From Ceriagrion tenellum (taxonomy: Eukaryota; Arthropoda; Insecta; Odonata; Coenagrionidae), in assembly GCA_963169105.1 (NCBI GenBank), contig OY720642.1, positions 81,012,716 through 81,076,715 on the forward strand: DNA of 64,000 bases, given 5' to 3'. The notes under the pieces were generated by a model. It searched no databases. It was not told the DNA's origin and worked only from the letters and a program-made list of their open reading frames with translations. A program made the position numbers and the translations under genes. Below are positions 1-12,490 of this stretch, piece by piece (the first letter of the stretch is position 1; the number at the start of each line of letters is the position of its first letter).

Positions 1-927
1 TTTCATCATTCATAAGAATCAAGTATTATCTCACCTTAAATCTCACAAGCAAAATTGGAAAATGGAGCAGAGTGTACCACAGTTCCTTGTTAATTGCAGA
101 AAAGCAGTGTTCACCCATAGGAAATCAGACAATGTGCTTCCACTCTCCATTCATGCTCGTTCCATCTTGCAACTCAACGCATCATGGCAGGATTTATACT
201 GAAGTCACACACTCATTGATCAAATTCAGGCATTCACACATAATTTAGCTATTGATGCTATGCCAAAACAATATGGCAAAAATTTTCTGAATTATTTTTG
301 TGTACCATTTTATGTGTAATAAAGCTCCATCATCAGATAATTTTAACTTCGTTCACTTTGGAATAGATAGTGCGAAATTATGGACCTATTCTTCATAACT
401 GGTAATTAGTGACTATTTTAAAACAGCTATGTATCACTGACAATATCAATCCAATGCTATTGGCTATCATCACACTGATGTTATAATTACTTAACAGCAT
501 ATGCTTTTTCTGCAATATATTTCCATCCATAAGACGTTATGTTGTTTCATGAGGTTGGGATAAGTTGGGGACAGAGAGGGAAAAGGGCACTCATCCTTAG
601 TTCATCCTTGTTTTCTTATGAAGAGCATATCTCATGTGAGGGTAGGAAACCCAGTGTTTACTCATTTCAGTGCAATAATTTCACGTATGAAATCATTTTT
701 TACTTTTCAATAGAGTTTTCACAGGTGATGTTTCATTAAAAGAAAGAAATTCTTCTTAGAAAACAATATCTTTTTTGCTTTATTTCACTTGGCCCTTTTT
801 TATGATCTTCAGAAACTGCATAAAATAAAGCTTTTACTGTATATTATTGTATACTGTGCCAGATTTTTAAATGGAATAGTTTTTTGTTTATAGTAAGAAA
901 AACTGACCTCATTTTTTTGCTTTTTAG
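1..927 (+). other. METTL13 intron (upstream part) or flank
   Basis: No coding exon recognised. The stretch ends in a good pyrimidine-rich splice acceptor (TTTTAG at 922-927) for the METTL13 exon that follows, so it is most likely intron. Earlier METTL13 exons must lie left of the window. Confidence 0.6.
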
Positions 928-2415
928 GAAAAGAATTTTCTGCCATTATGTTTGATGTAGATTCAAAAGACATTCAGAAAGGAATGAGTTGTCCTCCTCA
1001 ACAATTCCTTACCAAAGAGACTTTGAGGGCTGTGCAAGCATGTCTACAAAATACAGGTGATTAATTTTGAGATTCTCTACTATATTTAACTCCATTGGCT
1101 CAATTTAAAGGCTGGTTTTTGATATCTCTTAAATAAATAAAAACACTTGGGCTAAATGCATTTGTTAACTCAATTGTGTTAATTGGGCAGTTTCACCCAC
1201 AATTTTGATTATGCTCTCAATGCTTAATTACACTGCACCATGTAAGATGTGTGAAACCAGCTAAAATTCATGAAGTAAGTCTTGAATATGCTATATGTGG
1301 ACCCCAGAAGTCAAGGGGTCTAAGTGACATTAAAAAAATAAGTTAGGTACAGGAATTGGATGTGAAAATATAAATCTTTTTAGGTGGTAAAGGGCTTGAT
1401 AGGTGATGCTATCTAGGGTAATGCCTCTTGACTACTTAGTTTGTTGTACCTAACATTTTCAACTTTGACTTAAGTTTTCTCCAAACAGCAATTTTGTCAC
1501 TTAGACCCCTTGACTGCTGGGGTACTCATATATAAAGGAATAGCTCATTAAAGAAATTACAGCACCTCCATGCAATGTAGAATTTCTGGAAAATCTTTGT
1601 ATTTTGATTCAAATGACCCATAAAAATAAATTTCATGACTTTGATCCTACTGAAATAGACTATTACCCATAAAAAAGTGTGAACTAATAATTAAATGGGA
1701 TAGCTGAGCAAAATCTTTCTACTACTGCAGCATTCATTTATGCTGATATTCCCTTTTTTTTCACTAATAAGGAGTGTGTGTGCAAATGTTTATTTCTGCT
1801 TAAAGCTATGGCTATAGAATGTGTAAACATTACCGGAGTTCAGGGCGGCAATAAAATTTTATGAAATGGACTGTATTTGAAAAGGATTCATGCTCTTTTG
1901 GTGAGATTTTACCATTAGATATAAGTTGACTCTCAGCTGCTTCATCCTGAGGTAAATTATTCCATCAAATCCAAATCATGGTCAAGTTATGGTCCTTTGT
2001 TACAAATTCAGAGGTCTTGATATTCTGTGTAAAATTAGTCTTTTTTTATCATGTATGGAGTAAACGTACCTGTCAATTTCATTTTGACTCTCAATCATGT
2101 CATATCTAATTGGGTTTCTATTTTTCAGGAGGAATATTTGTGTTGAATTTAGTCTGTCGTAGTGCTTCCTTGAGGAAGGAGGTGGTACACTTACTGGAAT
2201 CAATTTTTGGAAATGCAGTCTGCTCATACAAGCTGGATGAAGAAGTGAACGAGATATTCTTCTGCTCATCAATTAGTATGGAAGGAGAAATGTGGAGGGA
2301 AGTGGTGGATGAGGGAGCCAAGGAATTATATGGAAATTTAAATAGCAAAAGATCTCCAGTCATAGACTTGAATGAATTCAGCAATGGTTTGATGTCAGCC
2401 AGTTATAAGCTGTGA
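928..2415 (+). CDS. METTL13: eEF1A lysine/N-terminal methyltransferase METTL13, C-terminal two exons (partial)
   Basis: Two exons, 928-1056 and 2129-2415, joined in phase (G|GA makes Gly) and ending in TGA at 2413-2415. The first encodes the block KEFSAIMFDVDSKD...GMSCPP, the second GGIFVLNLVCR...EVNEIFFC. This matches the C-terminal methyltransferase domain of METTL13, where human reads IMFDVDSKD..GMSCPP and VFILNLVCRDL. From family knowledge, the protein methylates translation elongation factor eEF1A at its N-terminus and at a lysine, in the cytosol. The C-terminal domain seen here belongs to the N-terminal methylating half. The DVDSKD block sits near the active site of the seven-beta-strand fold. 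The intron is 1072 bp with GT-AG ends. Upstream exons, including the first methyltransferase domain, are outside the window. No frameshift or stop is seen, so the gene looks functional. Confidence 0.88.
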
Positions 2416-2628
2416 TTTTTTTGCAAATTAAGGCAGTCACGTTAGCTGGAAGGAATCAGCCCACCGCATATACCATATTTTGCATCTTTTTTATTGAAAC
2501 TCATGGTGTTAACTGATTTGTTTTATAAGGTGCTATGTAAACATTTATGCAACATTAAGAGTGTGAATGAAAGTTAAGTTTCATAAATCTTTATCCTGGA
2601 TTCTGTGTAAAGGTGAAGATTACCCTCT

Positions 2629-2634
2629 AATAAA
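2629..2634 (+). promoter_or_regulatory. METTL13 poly(A) signal candidate
   Basis: AATAAA lies 214 bp after the METTL13 stop, followed by a T-rich tract. This is the expected place for 3' end formation. A second AATAAA-like site occurs near 2760. Confidence 0.45.
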
Positions 2635-3949
2635 TTATAATTTTTTTAATAATCTACTTTGACCATGAATTTATGGCAAGTTCAGCTTTTATGAGAACTA
2701 AGTGATTGAGATTCTGAAGAAGTTCGATTGAGTGCTATGCGAGATAGATAAATTAAAAAAATAAAGATTTGGCTTGAATAAAATTGAGTGCAATTAAAAG
2801 GGAAGAGTTAGGTAAACATTTTTTTGAACAATGTAAAGGTTTTCTTTTTCATTTTTCAGCTATCAACATCATTGCCATTTTAATTGTAAAATTTTCACTC
2901 CTGGCCTTGCTAAAATGTTTGTCCAATATCCTACACCTTTATATTTACAGAATGAGATGATTCATGGGTGCATTCTAAGATCATCTTGACTAGTCTGTGG
3001 CAGAGACAAATCATTCTCTCTCATATCTGATATGTGTACTTATATGTATCCATGTATTGTGAATGCTATGTGTATATATGATTTTACAGGGTATAAGACA
3101 ATTTTTTCCCAAAACTAATGTTGCCAAAATATTTTCCGGGTCTAAAATGAATAGGTGAGTCCTTCAGCAGGCTTCTAACATCTCCAATGCCTGCAATACT
3201 CTGGACAAATTGTACTCCAGATGGTCAGTACTGCTATTTCCTCCAAAATATTATAAAAAATTACTTAAAAGATGTTGTTGTTATTATTAGAATCAATATT
3301 AACATTATGACTGGTACAAGGGTCAAGATTTATAATTTTTTGGTAGCTACTGCCATATCAAAGAAGGCAAAAGCAATACATATCTTTAACTATCTTGACT
3401 GATGTGAATTCATGAAAATGGAATGGAATCATCGCAATAGGTTTTGATAGCTGTTCACCGAATTTAATCCCGTTGAAAACTATCCGTTACTGTCAAAGGC
3501 TTGGTACCATAATTTCTGAATGTAAACGAGAGAAAATGACAAAATAGTTGATAACTGTATGGCACAATATTCTGATATGGAATTTAAACATCTGTCAAGA
3601 TTACAAGAAGTTTATCTTATATCAGGAAACTATACCAATAAGAAGTCTAATTTAAATTATGTAGCAAAAATATTTCCTTTTCGAAGAAAGTGATTTTTTA
3701 AACAGGCCATTTGAGGACAAAAATAATTGCTGACTTTTTTTACAGTGGGTACTTAGCTTTTGTTTAGTCAAAATTTTCGTTCATATTTCCAGCTTAAACA
3801 AGAGTTGCACCTTATTTGCTGTCATATTTGGTATCCGGTACCCTCTACATGTATAATCGGACACTTTCTGCAGATAATGGAAATCACTGATAGCTGACTA
3901 TGCAATGCATTTGTTATTTCTTTATTATCTTAATGCTGCCAACCTACTG
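2635..3949. other. Intergenic, nothing recognised
   Basis: AT-rich sequence between the METTL13 3' end and a Penelope-element fragment. Short open frames here (for example 3187-3402) show no family motif and are best read as chance. Confidence 0.5.
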
Positions 3950-4327
3950 GACGCCAACACATACCGACCTCTACCTCAATAGATCATCCTTCCCAAAGAG
4001 TGGTGGTCTTGTCCACCCTGATACATCGGGCCAAAACTATATCTGATTGGAGAGTCTTCCCTATGAGTTATAATATCTGAAGAAGACATTCCGACAAAAC
4101 AGCTTAAGTGACAAGGGCATCTCTATGACCCTGAAAAGGGCCTTCACCATTCGGGGCACTGTTACTGAGGAAGAATGCCGAGAAGTGATTGGCAGGGCTG
4201 TCCTACCCTTTGTATCCAAGGTTTCAGGCAAAATCAATAGAATACTTAAGGGACACGACATTGAAACCTACCTTCACCTCCTGTCCAAACTAAGGAACCA
4301 ATTAAAAAGGCATGTTTTCGATGGATG
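3950..4327 (+). mobile_element. Penelope-like element fragment (RT C-terminal region)
   Basis: Translation at about 3951 reads TPTHTDLYLNRSSF. This is the Penelope-like RT signature that follows the palm domain (KPTHTDLYL..SHHHP). After decay it continues at 4125-4325 into EECREVIGRAVLPFVSKVSGKINRIL followed by KGHDIETYLHLLSKLRNQL, which fits the linker between RT and the GIY-YIG nuclease in this class. Stops lie between the two blocks, neither end of the element can be seen, and the catalytic palm is missing, so it is a dead fragment. The only intact frame is 67 codons long and would not be a gene in its own right. Confidence 0.68.
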
Positions 4328-4330
4328 ACT

Positions 4331-6594
4331 CGTTCATCAAAATGACTGCCAAGATGGAGATTTTGATCTTGTGGAAAGCCCAAGTAACCTTTTAACAATT
4401 TCTAGCAGTGTGTAACTGATATATCTTCTGTAGGTGAGATGTTTAAATGTGAGAATATAGTTTTTTTTTTAGTTTGGTTACCAATAAACTGAGATTAAAT
4501 AGCAAGTCCCTTATAGCTTCCTTTTTTTCATGATCTGATACAAATTTTGATTACTGGAGTAAACTTAGCTGCTCCTGACAAGAAAAATTCGTGAAATCCA
4601 TGAGTAATTATTTTGATTGTCCACCCACATTATGGCTTAGCAATCATGAGGTTGAAAGTTAATGCATCATATTCTCAGAATACCATATGGTAATAACAGT
4701 GAGTGGAGGGCAGTAAAACAAAATTTGAGAATATACAAAGAAAGAGTACACGTCAACATTAATCATCCTAGTAGTTATGATATTAGCGCTACCTTAAGAG
4801 ACAATCCTCTATGCATAATACCTAATGACTAATTAGCCAGTATCACAGCTATAATTAACCTTGAAAATTTGAACAGGATCTAATTTTATTTTGAACTTGA
4901 TGAAAAATCATTCATAAGATTTCAATGAGCAACATTTTTATGGGAAAAATTCTTTAAACTTTCTTCTCTACCAAAATAAATGAAGTATATAATACAATTT
5001 AGCTTGGCAAAATGAAATCATTTCAATGCATAAATGAAAAGGAAAGCATTAAAAAACTGTAAGGCTTTCCTCCATGTAAATTTGTTCTTTGAATACCAAA
5101 TTTATATAGCCATATTGGTAGTGGAATGTGAAATACTCTAGTTTAACCAATAGCGCAGAATTGCACCAGAGTCACTTCCCTTTGAAAATTAAGCATGTCA
5201 AATTCTGCTGAATAATATCAACAAATTCGATATCTATAAGTTACTACCACGTGTTTCAAAGTCCACCCGGCACCTCAGACTGGAATGAGGAAGGCATGAG
5301 TAGTGGAAGGTAAGGAAGAAGATTGGAGAGAAGCCCAATACCTTAACATATAATTGCCTGCTCTTAACAAAATATGACACCATGACAAACAAGCTTTAAC
5401 CTCCTCAATCCTGAGACATATCCAGCATTATTTTTGGAAAATTCTTCATACTTACGTTTTGGATTGTAACCCATGTTTGCAGAGTTAATATCTCTGTGAA
5501 TCAAGGTTCTTAATGATGCTGCCACTTATCAGCAAGCGCTGAACTAGTGGCATAGTCAATATCTTGCGATGCTGAGTGGGAAAAAATTCAAAATCCTGTT
5601 TATTGTATACAATACACCAGGACCGAAGAGGTTAAGACCCAAGTGATAGTGAGATGTTATTACTTGAAGAGCTCTCCTCAAGTATTCACTTAGGTAAGGA
5701 GATTATGTTTCGACTAAAGAAACACCAAAAAAGAACCCAGCCTCACGGTATGGAAAGACTGAGCTCTAACCATCTTGCAACCTGATTCCTAATTGTTCCG
5801 CTTTCAGGAATAAAGCTTACGGTAACTTAACTCCGAAAATAATTTGATTCCCCTCATATACCTTTAGATAGATAATCACAGTTACAGCCTTCTAAGTAGA
5901 GTTCATTATTGTTCATACACAAATGGAATATCTGACATTTCATGAATGATTGGTTCAGAATTTAGTGATAAATATATTTTACTCAATATTTTGATTGAAG
6001 TATTAGCGTTTGATTTTTCTAAAAACAAAAAGGAACAAGGAATATATTTTGAAGTAACTCAAGGAAACTTTTTCTCTGAGTTGGTGCCTTTCGAGCTGTG
6101 TTTGTAACAACCAGGTTTATAAATTTTTGAGTTCCGCCATTTGACATTTGAAGTGCGAAATTATTTCAATTGACATGGGAATTCACAATTGGGAAATATT
6201 TACCCAAAATTTAACTATAGTCAGAGTATATTGAATATCAATGATTTATTTTATATTTGCTATTTAGAGTGTATGCAAAGGAATTTAGATGGTATTGTTA
6301 GAAAGATTAATACTACTCAAAGCAATCGCAAATGCGCTACAGAGATGAGTCGTTCAAATATGTCAAGGATAGAGTCGGTCATGAGTCACGAATGATCTAT
6401 GTCGATATCGTGTTTCGTATGTTTCTTCGGCACTAATTTCTGCGAAGATAAAGTCAGAGAGAAGGACTTTACTACGAGTTTATGTCGCTTTAAATTCTCT
6501 ATCACATCTGTAATTATGGAAAATTACATTCCTGAATAGCAGAAGAATTACTTTCGTCTTTAAGTGTTCAGAAGCAGCATTTCAAGCTTCACAG
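4331..6594. other. Intergenic region and FAM210A upstream flank
   Basis: No gene or transposon domain recognised. The promoter and 5' UTR of FAM210A should lie in the last few hundred bases, but I see no clear TATA or initiator element. Confidence 0.45.
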
Positions 6595-9500
6595 ATGAGA
6601 TTATCTTGTACCTTGCAGCTGAGATGGCATGCCACTGTTTACCTCAGACAATATGTAGTTCACAGTCATCAACATCGTTGCATTGGACCTGTTCGTGCAT
6701 TATGTTATTACACAAATAAGCATCATACGAAACTGCCATGGAGTAAGGAAATAACTGTCTGTGGTAATGAACTTATGCTTTTCCTAATCCAATGTTATTC
6801 AACTTGCGGCCGTATCGCGTAGCATTTTGCGATATTTACCTTTAATCGGTTTTGTATCGGCCTTTATCTCACTTGTCAAAGTAAAATTGAAGCTTTAAAT
6901 CAGCCTAAAACTGCCACCTATTGCGGATGTGTTAGAAAGGCCTTGCATGAAACCTGTTTGAAGTATCCAAATGGTCCCAGTTTCTTCAAATTTTAATGTT
7001 AACATTGACACAGTTACTCTCGTAAATATTTGAATATTGCTATTTAAGTAAATGAGGAGTTAGTACGGTTATTACTATTGTACTTTTGTGCCAAAAGGAA
7101 ATGAGTGAATAACTTCTTCTATTAACAGTCATAATGATGGCTAGTTCTACTCTTTCCCAGGAACTATCAACCATTCAGTCTTCTCCTTACCCCTTCAAAA
7201 TTCATTTTCCTATCAAAAATGCTTTTACTGCGCCCAGTCTGGAAAGAAAGATGATCTCAAAAATGAAGGTGATGGAGAGAAGACGCTATCACTATTACAA
7301 AGGTTCAAGCAGATGTACCGAGACTACTGGTATGTCCTGGTACCAGTACATGTGGCAACCTCCATCGTGTGGTTTGGAGGGTTCTACTATATGGCCAAAA
7401 GGTGATTCATCAGTTTCATTTTGCAAAATTCTAGTTATGTATTTTAGTGACTAGCTAAACGTCACATTTGGAAATTTTAATGGTGTGTTACAGTAATGTA
7501 ATCCCCCATTGTAATTTTGTGCATGAAGATTTATCTTTTTCCTTGCTGAGACTATTTAAGTGAGTGATGAATGGCCCTCTGAGGAATGTTACCATCACAC
7601 ATTTTGCCTATACCACCTCCTACCTACTTGAACTTTACCTTCAGTGAAATGTAAATGACAGCCTTGAGTAAAAGTTAGAGCCTGCCTAAGATTAGCTCTC
7701 TTAAAAATCATGGTTGCGAAAAAATCGTTGATGCATCAGTACAGTTCATATGCTCTTTAGCTGGTATTTGTGTGGGATGTAGCATTAATGGTCTGACAGT
7801 TTTTTGTTCTAACGTAATGTGTTTCTTTTTCTGATATGTCTGTAATCAGTTCCTGTATTGAACTTTCATGTTAGACGTATAGGCACAGCACTCCTCAAAT
7901 ATAAAGTTTTTAAGTTACTATCCTTCTTTAACCTCAGTGGCTTTAGCTATCATTTTTTTGTATCTGGGTCCTTCATTTTCCTGAGAACTTAAAATTTATC
8001 TGTGAATGTTATGGTACTTCACCTGGTGAAATTACCAATTCCTTAATGTTTTAGAGGAAACTGACAGTATTCATATTTTCATTTGATCAATTGCTACAAC
8101 GTACGTGGTGACCACTGGGACTTGATGGTAAAAAGGAATTGTCACTATTCTTGCAAAATCTGTATTGATGGATGAACATTTTTAAATCTAATTTTAAAAT
8201 AATTTATGTTTTTCAATTTGAAATTGTTCTTTAGAGCATGTGATGCTGAATTTGATAAAATAGAAGTGGTAATTTTGGCTTTTTTTATTTCTTTAGTGGT
8301 GTAGATGTTGCTGCAATCCTGACAAGTATGGGATTTAGTGAAAAAATTACTTCACCTCTGAAAGATTCCAGTGCTGGCTATCTCGCTGTGGCATATGCCT
8401 TGTATAAGATTGCAACACCAGCTCGATACACTGTCACCCTTGGTAAAAATCAAATTTTATTCCTATATTATTGAATATCTTGGATGGGGTTGTTTCAACA
8501 ATTTGCAATTTTACTGTAGCTGTATTGTGTTGAGTGCTTGGTTAACGTTTCAGGCAGATATTTTCCATTCCTTCCCCTCTGCTCAGATCGAGCAATATTA
8601 GAACCTGGTGCATCTTAACCACTTGAATGGCGAATGAAATTTTCAAAAAGCGCATTTCATTAGGGGAAAAATTTTTTTTACTATCAATAACATTTTGTAG
8701 CTACAGTAAAGGGAATACATTTCTTATCATAGTTTGCTTTTATCTTCCAATTTTACGCATTGATTTTTCATAAAATATTTACAATGCATATAAAAAATAT
8801 TTTTTAAAAAATTCACTTTTTGTGTGATAATCTTTGAAACGTGTGGTCCAGTGGAAAGCCACCTCAAAATCTGGGCAGCAGAATCTCGTTTCTTAATGCT
8901 GCCCTGCTTTGAACCATTCTACACATCTTTATGTGGGAAAAGTTTTTTTTTAAGATGTGTTCGAGTCTACAGTGTCTCTCAGTCAGCCTAGTAAGGTAAA
9001 GAGTATGAGGAGCTATTTTCACTACTAGAGGTTGACTGTACTTTGAGGTGAAGTTTTCTGTCTAAGTGATCATAAATATTACATATTTCCGCTGGCCGGT
9101 TCTTTTTTGTAAGTTGCATATGTATGCATATGTCCTTCGCGGAGTAAATTTTACAAATCCACTCAACCCGTTTCGCACTCACTAAAAAAATAGAATTTGA
9201 CCTCAAACCAGCTGCGTTTGGAAGAAATAAATTGCTTTCATGATAGGTGTCCCTCCCACTGGAGTAGAGACCCATCAACCACTATTGCTGCTTCAAGGAC
9301 ATGGAGGGCAAAGAACCACTCTTTCATGTTCTCCAAGACTGGTGGGATTTGGATTAGTGTTTTGTAGGGGCAGTCATCACTAAATCTTTCATTGTCTACA
9401 AAATCGAGAAATTTCAGCGGCAGATGAAATCATCTTTCCATGAAAACTTTTTGAAAGTATGGAGACGAGATGCTCTCCCATTTTGAAAAACTACTGTAAT

Positions 9501-12490
9501 AGTAGGGTTCCTGTACAATTCCCATCATAATAGAAAGTCCAATGCTTTATTTCACCAGGACTTGACTCACTCCACCCGTACACCCTTGAGCGCAGTTTTT
9601 GATCTGGATTCCTGTCCAGAAACTGCTATGCATGGAGGTTTTTCAGCTCTGATATCAATCCACACAGTTCATCATCCACAAAGTTTTAGAATATCTATAA
9701 AATATACTCCTTATTCTTCAACTGTATAATTATGCTGCTGGTGCCTTCAAAATCGAATCAACTATGCACAGCTTTGAGCGAGCTCCATGACAGAGGATGG
9801 AATGGTGTTCACTCCACCTCCTCTTTCTCTGATTTCTCATTTACTGCTGATTCAGAGGAACTTACGTCAGTATGCATAAAAATGTTATTGCTGTCCACAC
9901 CGCTTCACTTTCGTAGCTTTCTTTCAAAAGTTCACGAATGGCATCGGAAGAGAGACAAGTGTGCCTTCCTCTTTTACTACTTTGCCATTACTGATGGAAC
10001 ACTCCAAATCAACTCGAGGTTGTGCTTCCCCGGGAGTGGAAAGATCCAATACAAGTTCGCACCTATCTCAACAGATTTGCGCACTCTCTAATTACAGTCA
10101 ACCCACAAAAATATGGCGATTCACACTTACTGTACGCACAAAATTGTAAGATTTCCACTCTTGCCAAATGGATAGAATGGTTACCCTTTCCCTGTGGGTT
10201 TTCTGGAAATAGGCAATTTGATGTGGGACTGTCTCACGAGCCTCCCGCGACCAACGTCCTCCCACGTCCGTAAATTCCCTTGCCTGGCCACGAGTGGCTC
10301 TCTCACAAGCAATTGGCGTCATCGCTCTTTATCTCATACCCATTGCTGCTACACAGCAGCTCTTTCTTATCAGAGAATCTTTATTCCCCTTATATCGCCC
10401 CATTCACTGCTGTTCTCTGTTAGAAATACAGTGGGTGCTGGGGATCGCACGGCAGGGACCAATTTCTTACAGGGAGTAAACAACTGCAGCAAATAGAAGT
10501 AGATGGACGTCTAATTCACACGATGATGTAGGCAGAGTAGGGGTACTTTCAGGCTAGACTCCACGCATTAGGAAATTCCCTTGAAATTTCCGACCATGGG
10601 CAGTTCCATAAATGTTGCTTCTGAACTCGTATATTCCCGAAAAGGTGAAAGTGGTGGATCAAAAAAGTGAATAAAGATGCAATTGCGAGCACTAAATCAA
10701 TTTGCTGCAGACGTGACATTGAACGCTCAGTATGTCTGCTTTGGTTGTAGAATATATTAGCAAACAGCTAACTCAAGCTGTGGAATGACACGCTATTACA
10801 AAATACCTATGGAAACCACTTCATAATAAATAAATGAGGAGTAAATGTATACTGCTCTTTAGGTAGAAAGGAATCACAATTATTTACTTTGATTCTAAAA
10901 TGGTACAAATGTTTTTACGAAAGTAACGAAAGGAGTAAAAAAAGTAGGGGTTATGCAACCCCTTTATACATGTGCGAGCTTCGATGAGAGTGCGTATTTC
11001 TGACGATATATTCTCTGAATCTGCCATCTGCTGGCCAGAGAGCGTACTTAAAGGGCGAAGGAAGGTCCATAAGAAACTCCCAGCGAGATATCTTGTCACG
11101 CCCAAATGGGAGAATGGAAATTTGAACATGACGAGATATCTCGTCATCCCCACATGAAATGCCACTTATGCATGACGAGATATCTCGTCATCCCCTGTCA
11201 ACTAGTTAAGGAAGTGGGATATTTAAAAAACAGAGTCAATCATTTTTCATTTTAATATTGTGATGCATGTTTCTGTGGTATTCTTAGGAAAGAGAATTCA
11301 TTATGGTCTGATTTAGAGGATTTTTTTCTTAAGTGTTGTAAAGAGCTGATGATTTTCCTTTGGCAATTATTTAAGGTAGTTTGAGCATGATAGTTCCCTA
11401 GTCACAATGGAGACCATATTACACTTTTTAATTCAGTACCTGTAGGTAGAATTAGATTAATTTTGCACAATTAATGGAGCAACAAAATACTTTTTTAGGA
11501 CTGAAATTCTAAGTAATTAAATAAAAATATCAGCTAAGTAATTCTTTAATTAGACTCATTTACTACACGGTTCATTGAAAACGCCTTCAGAATGGAAGAT
11601 TTTTGTGATTCTAAAATATTAATGTGTTAAAAATATGATTTATTTTCAAAAATCATTGAGAAAATATACAAACTACACACTTGTTTTTTTGACGATATAT
11701 AGGTGTTAGAAATTCCTCATTTATGAAGTAATGTGTCTCTGGAGTGCATACATGTACCATTTCCCATGTAAAAGGGCTGATATTTGTCATCAATAACTTC
11801 GGGAAGTAGTCCAACAGGGGCCTGATATTTTGGTATCTTAGTAAAGGTGAGGTATTTCCCTTTAAAATGTACCAAATTCATTGATTTCTTGGTGAACTGA
11901 TATTTTGCTCAAACTACCTTAATTATGAAAGCTATTGAAACATTGGCAGCAATGGCCTTCCTGTTCTGGTTGGAAATCCAAGAAGAATCAGCCATTGAGT
12001 TATCACTCACTCAAATGCCTAGATCTATTTTCCAAGGGCTTTATGGTAGTGTAGGGTCATCAGTGACCAGGTTATTTGTTCAAAAATTGTTTGAGAAAGC
12101 TTAATGTAATTTAATGCTTTTTGTGTTGTTGAAATAAGTTTTCCTGTTCAAAATTTATTTATGTGACTTGTATATTCATCTCTAGGTGGTACAACTGTAT
12201 CCATCAATTATCTTAAGCAGTGGGGATACATTAAGCCAATACCACCTAAGGAGAAGCTCAAGGAAATGTATGCAGAGAAAAAGGAATCTGTGGTTGGGAG
12301 TTATCGTGAGAAGAGAGAATCTATGGTTGAAAGCTATCGTGAAAAGAAACAATCTGTTCGTAGTGGATTACAGGAAGCTAAGGACAGCATCACTCAAGGC
12401 TTACGTCAGGGCTTAGGACCCAAAAGTGAGACCAAAGAAAAAGATCTTTCTGGTGTTAAGGGCAAGAATGACATTGGCACAAAACCTTAA
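6595..12490 (+). CDS. FAM210A: FAM210A-like mitochondrial membrane protein (DUF1279), complete, 4 exons
   Basis: Exons 6595-6763, 7161-7401, 8297-8442 and 12186-12490 (stop TAA) add up to 861 nt, or 286 residues; human FAM210A is about 272. Residues 1-56 are rich in Arg, His and Leu and poor in acidic residues, as expected for a mitochondrial presequence. The DUF1279 core follows: LLQRFKQMYRDYWYVLVPVH, a membrane segment VATSIVWFGGFYYM, then GVDVAAILTSMGFS, and a second hydrophobic stretch ending in KIATPARYTVTLGGT, which is nearly identical to FAM210A. The C-terminus is a charged helix with an imperfect repeat (EKKESVVGSYREKRESMVESYREKK), matching the coiled tail of FAM210A and absent from FAM210B. 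The family acts in the mitochondrial inner membrane and affects mitochondrial translation. Exon 1 and the exon 2 acceptor are inferred: 7161 and 7179 both keep frame, and 7161 has the better pyrimidine tract. Intron 3 (8443-12185) is loaded with transposons. Confidence 0.85.
8988..9700 (-). pseudogene. Degenerate piggyBac-type transposase in FAM210A intron 3
   Basis: Reading the minus strand from about 9690 down gives FVDDELCGLISELKNLHA followed by QFLDRNPDQKLRSRV, resembling the N-terminal part of PGBD4-like transposases. Around 9290-9180 it gives VVDGSLLQWEGHLS*KQFISS and RSWFEVKFYFFSECETG. The latter is the block 'DES(L/M)..(W/F)KGRLS.KQY...K...G.K(L/F)...(D/E)..TGY', which holds a catalytic aspartate in this family. 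Several stops and frameshifts interrupt it, and the terminal repeats were not found. It is an old dead insertion, antisense to its host gene. Confidence 0.6.
9733..10560. other. Unassigned GC-richer segment in FAM210A intron 3
   Basis: This segment is GC-richer than the rest of the intron and has overlapping open frames of 60-119 codons on both strands. None shows a recognisable domain, and frames on both strands in a GC-richer repeat are expected by chance. It may be part of the neighbouring transposon or an unclassified repeat. Confidence 0.35.
11081..11196. repeat. Triplet of related palindromes (ATGACGAGATATCTCGTCAT)
   Basis: The 20-bp perfect palindrome ATGACGAGATATCTCGTCAT occurs at 11128-11147 and again at 11172-11191, each followed by CCCC. 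A degraded copy (CGAGATATCTTGTCACG) sits at 11084-11100. The start-to-start distance is 44 bp. The architecture resembles the element at 55991-56313, where a different palindrome is repeated 43 bp apart. Confidence 0.7.
11371..11922. mobile_element. TTAA-flanked inverted-repeat element, copy A (complete)
   Basis: It begins TTAAGGTAGTTTGAGC at 11371 and ends GCTCAAACTACCTTAA at 11922, a near-perfect terminal inverted repeat with TTAA at both ends. It is 552 bp with no coding capacity. Three more copies are in this window (17.5, 28.6 and 40.3 kb). Conserved interior blocks include ACAAACTACACACTT and GTGCATACATGTACCATTT. The TTAA edge is typical of piggyBac-type insertion, so this may be a non-autonomous passenger of such a transposase. 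That link is inference only. Confidence 0.75.

Noticed and set aside
2118..2384. Minus-strand frames over the METTL13 terminal exon
   Set aside because: Antisense shadows of a conserved coding exon.
7134..7454. 106-codon frame starting MMASSTLSQELS
   Set aside because: It is a different frame from the conserved FAM210A reading across the same exon; the conserved frame gives the family motifs and correct splice phases.
9732..10496. Cluster of overlapping 60-119 codon frames on both strands
   Set aside because: Frames overlap on opposite strands in a GC-richer segment, none has a motif; expected by chance.
11084..11191. CRISPR-like array (repeated palindromes at regular spacing)
   Set aside because: Only two exact repeats plus one degraded, in an intron of a nuclear gene in a eukaryote; no Cas genes.
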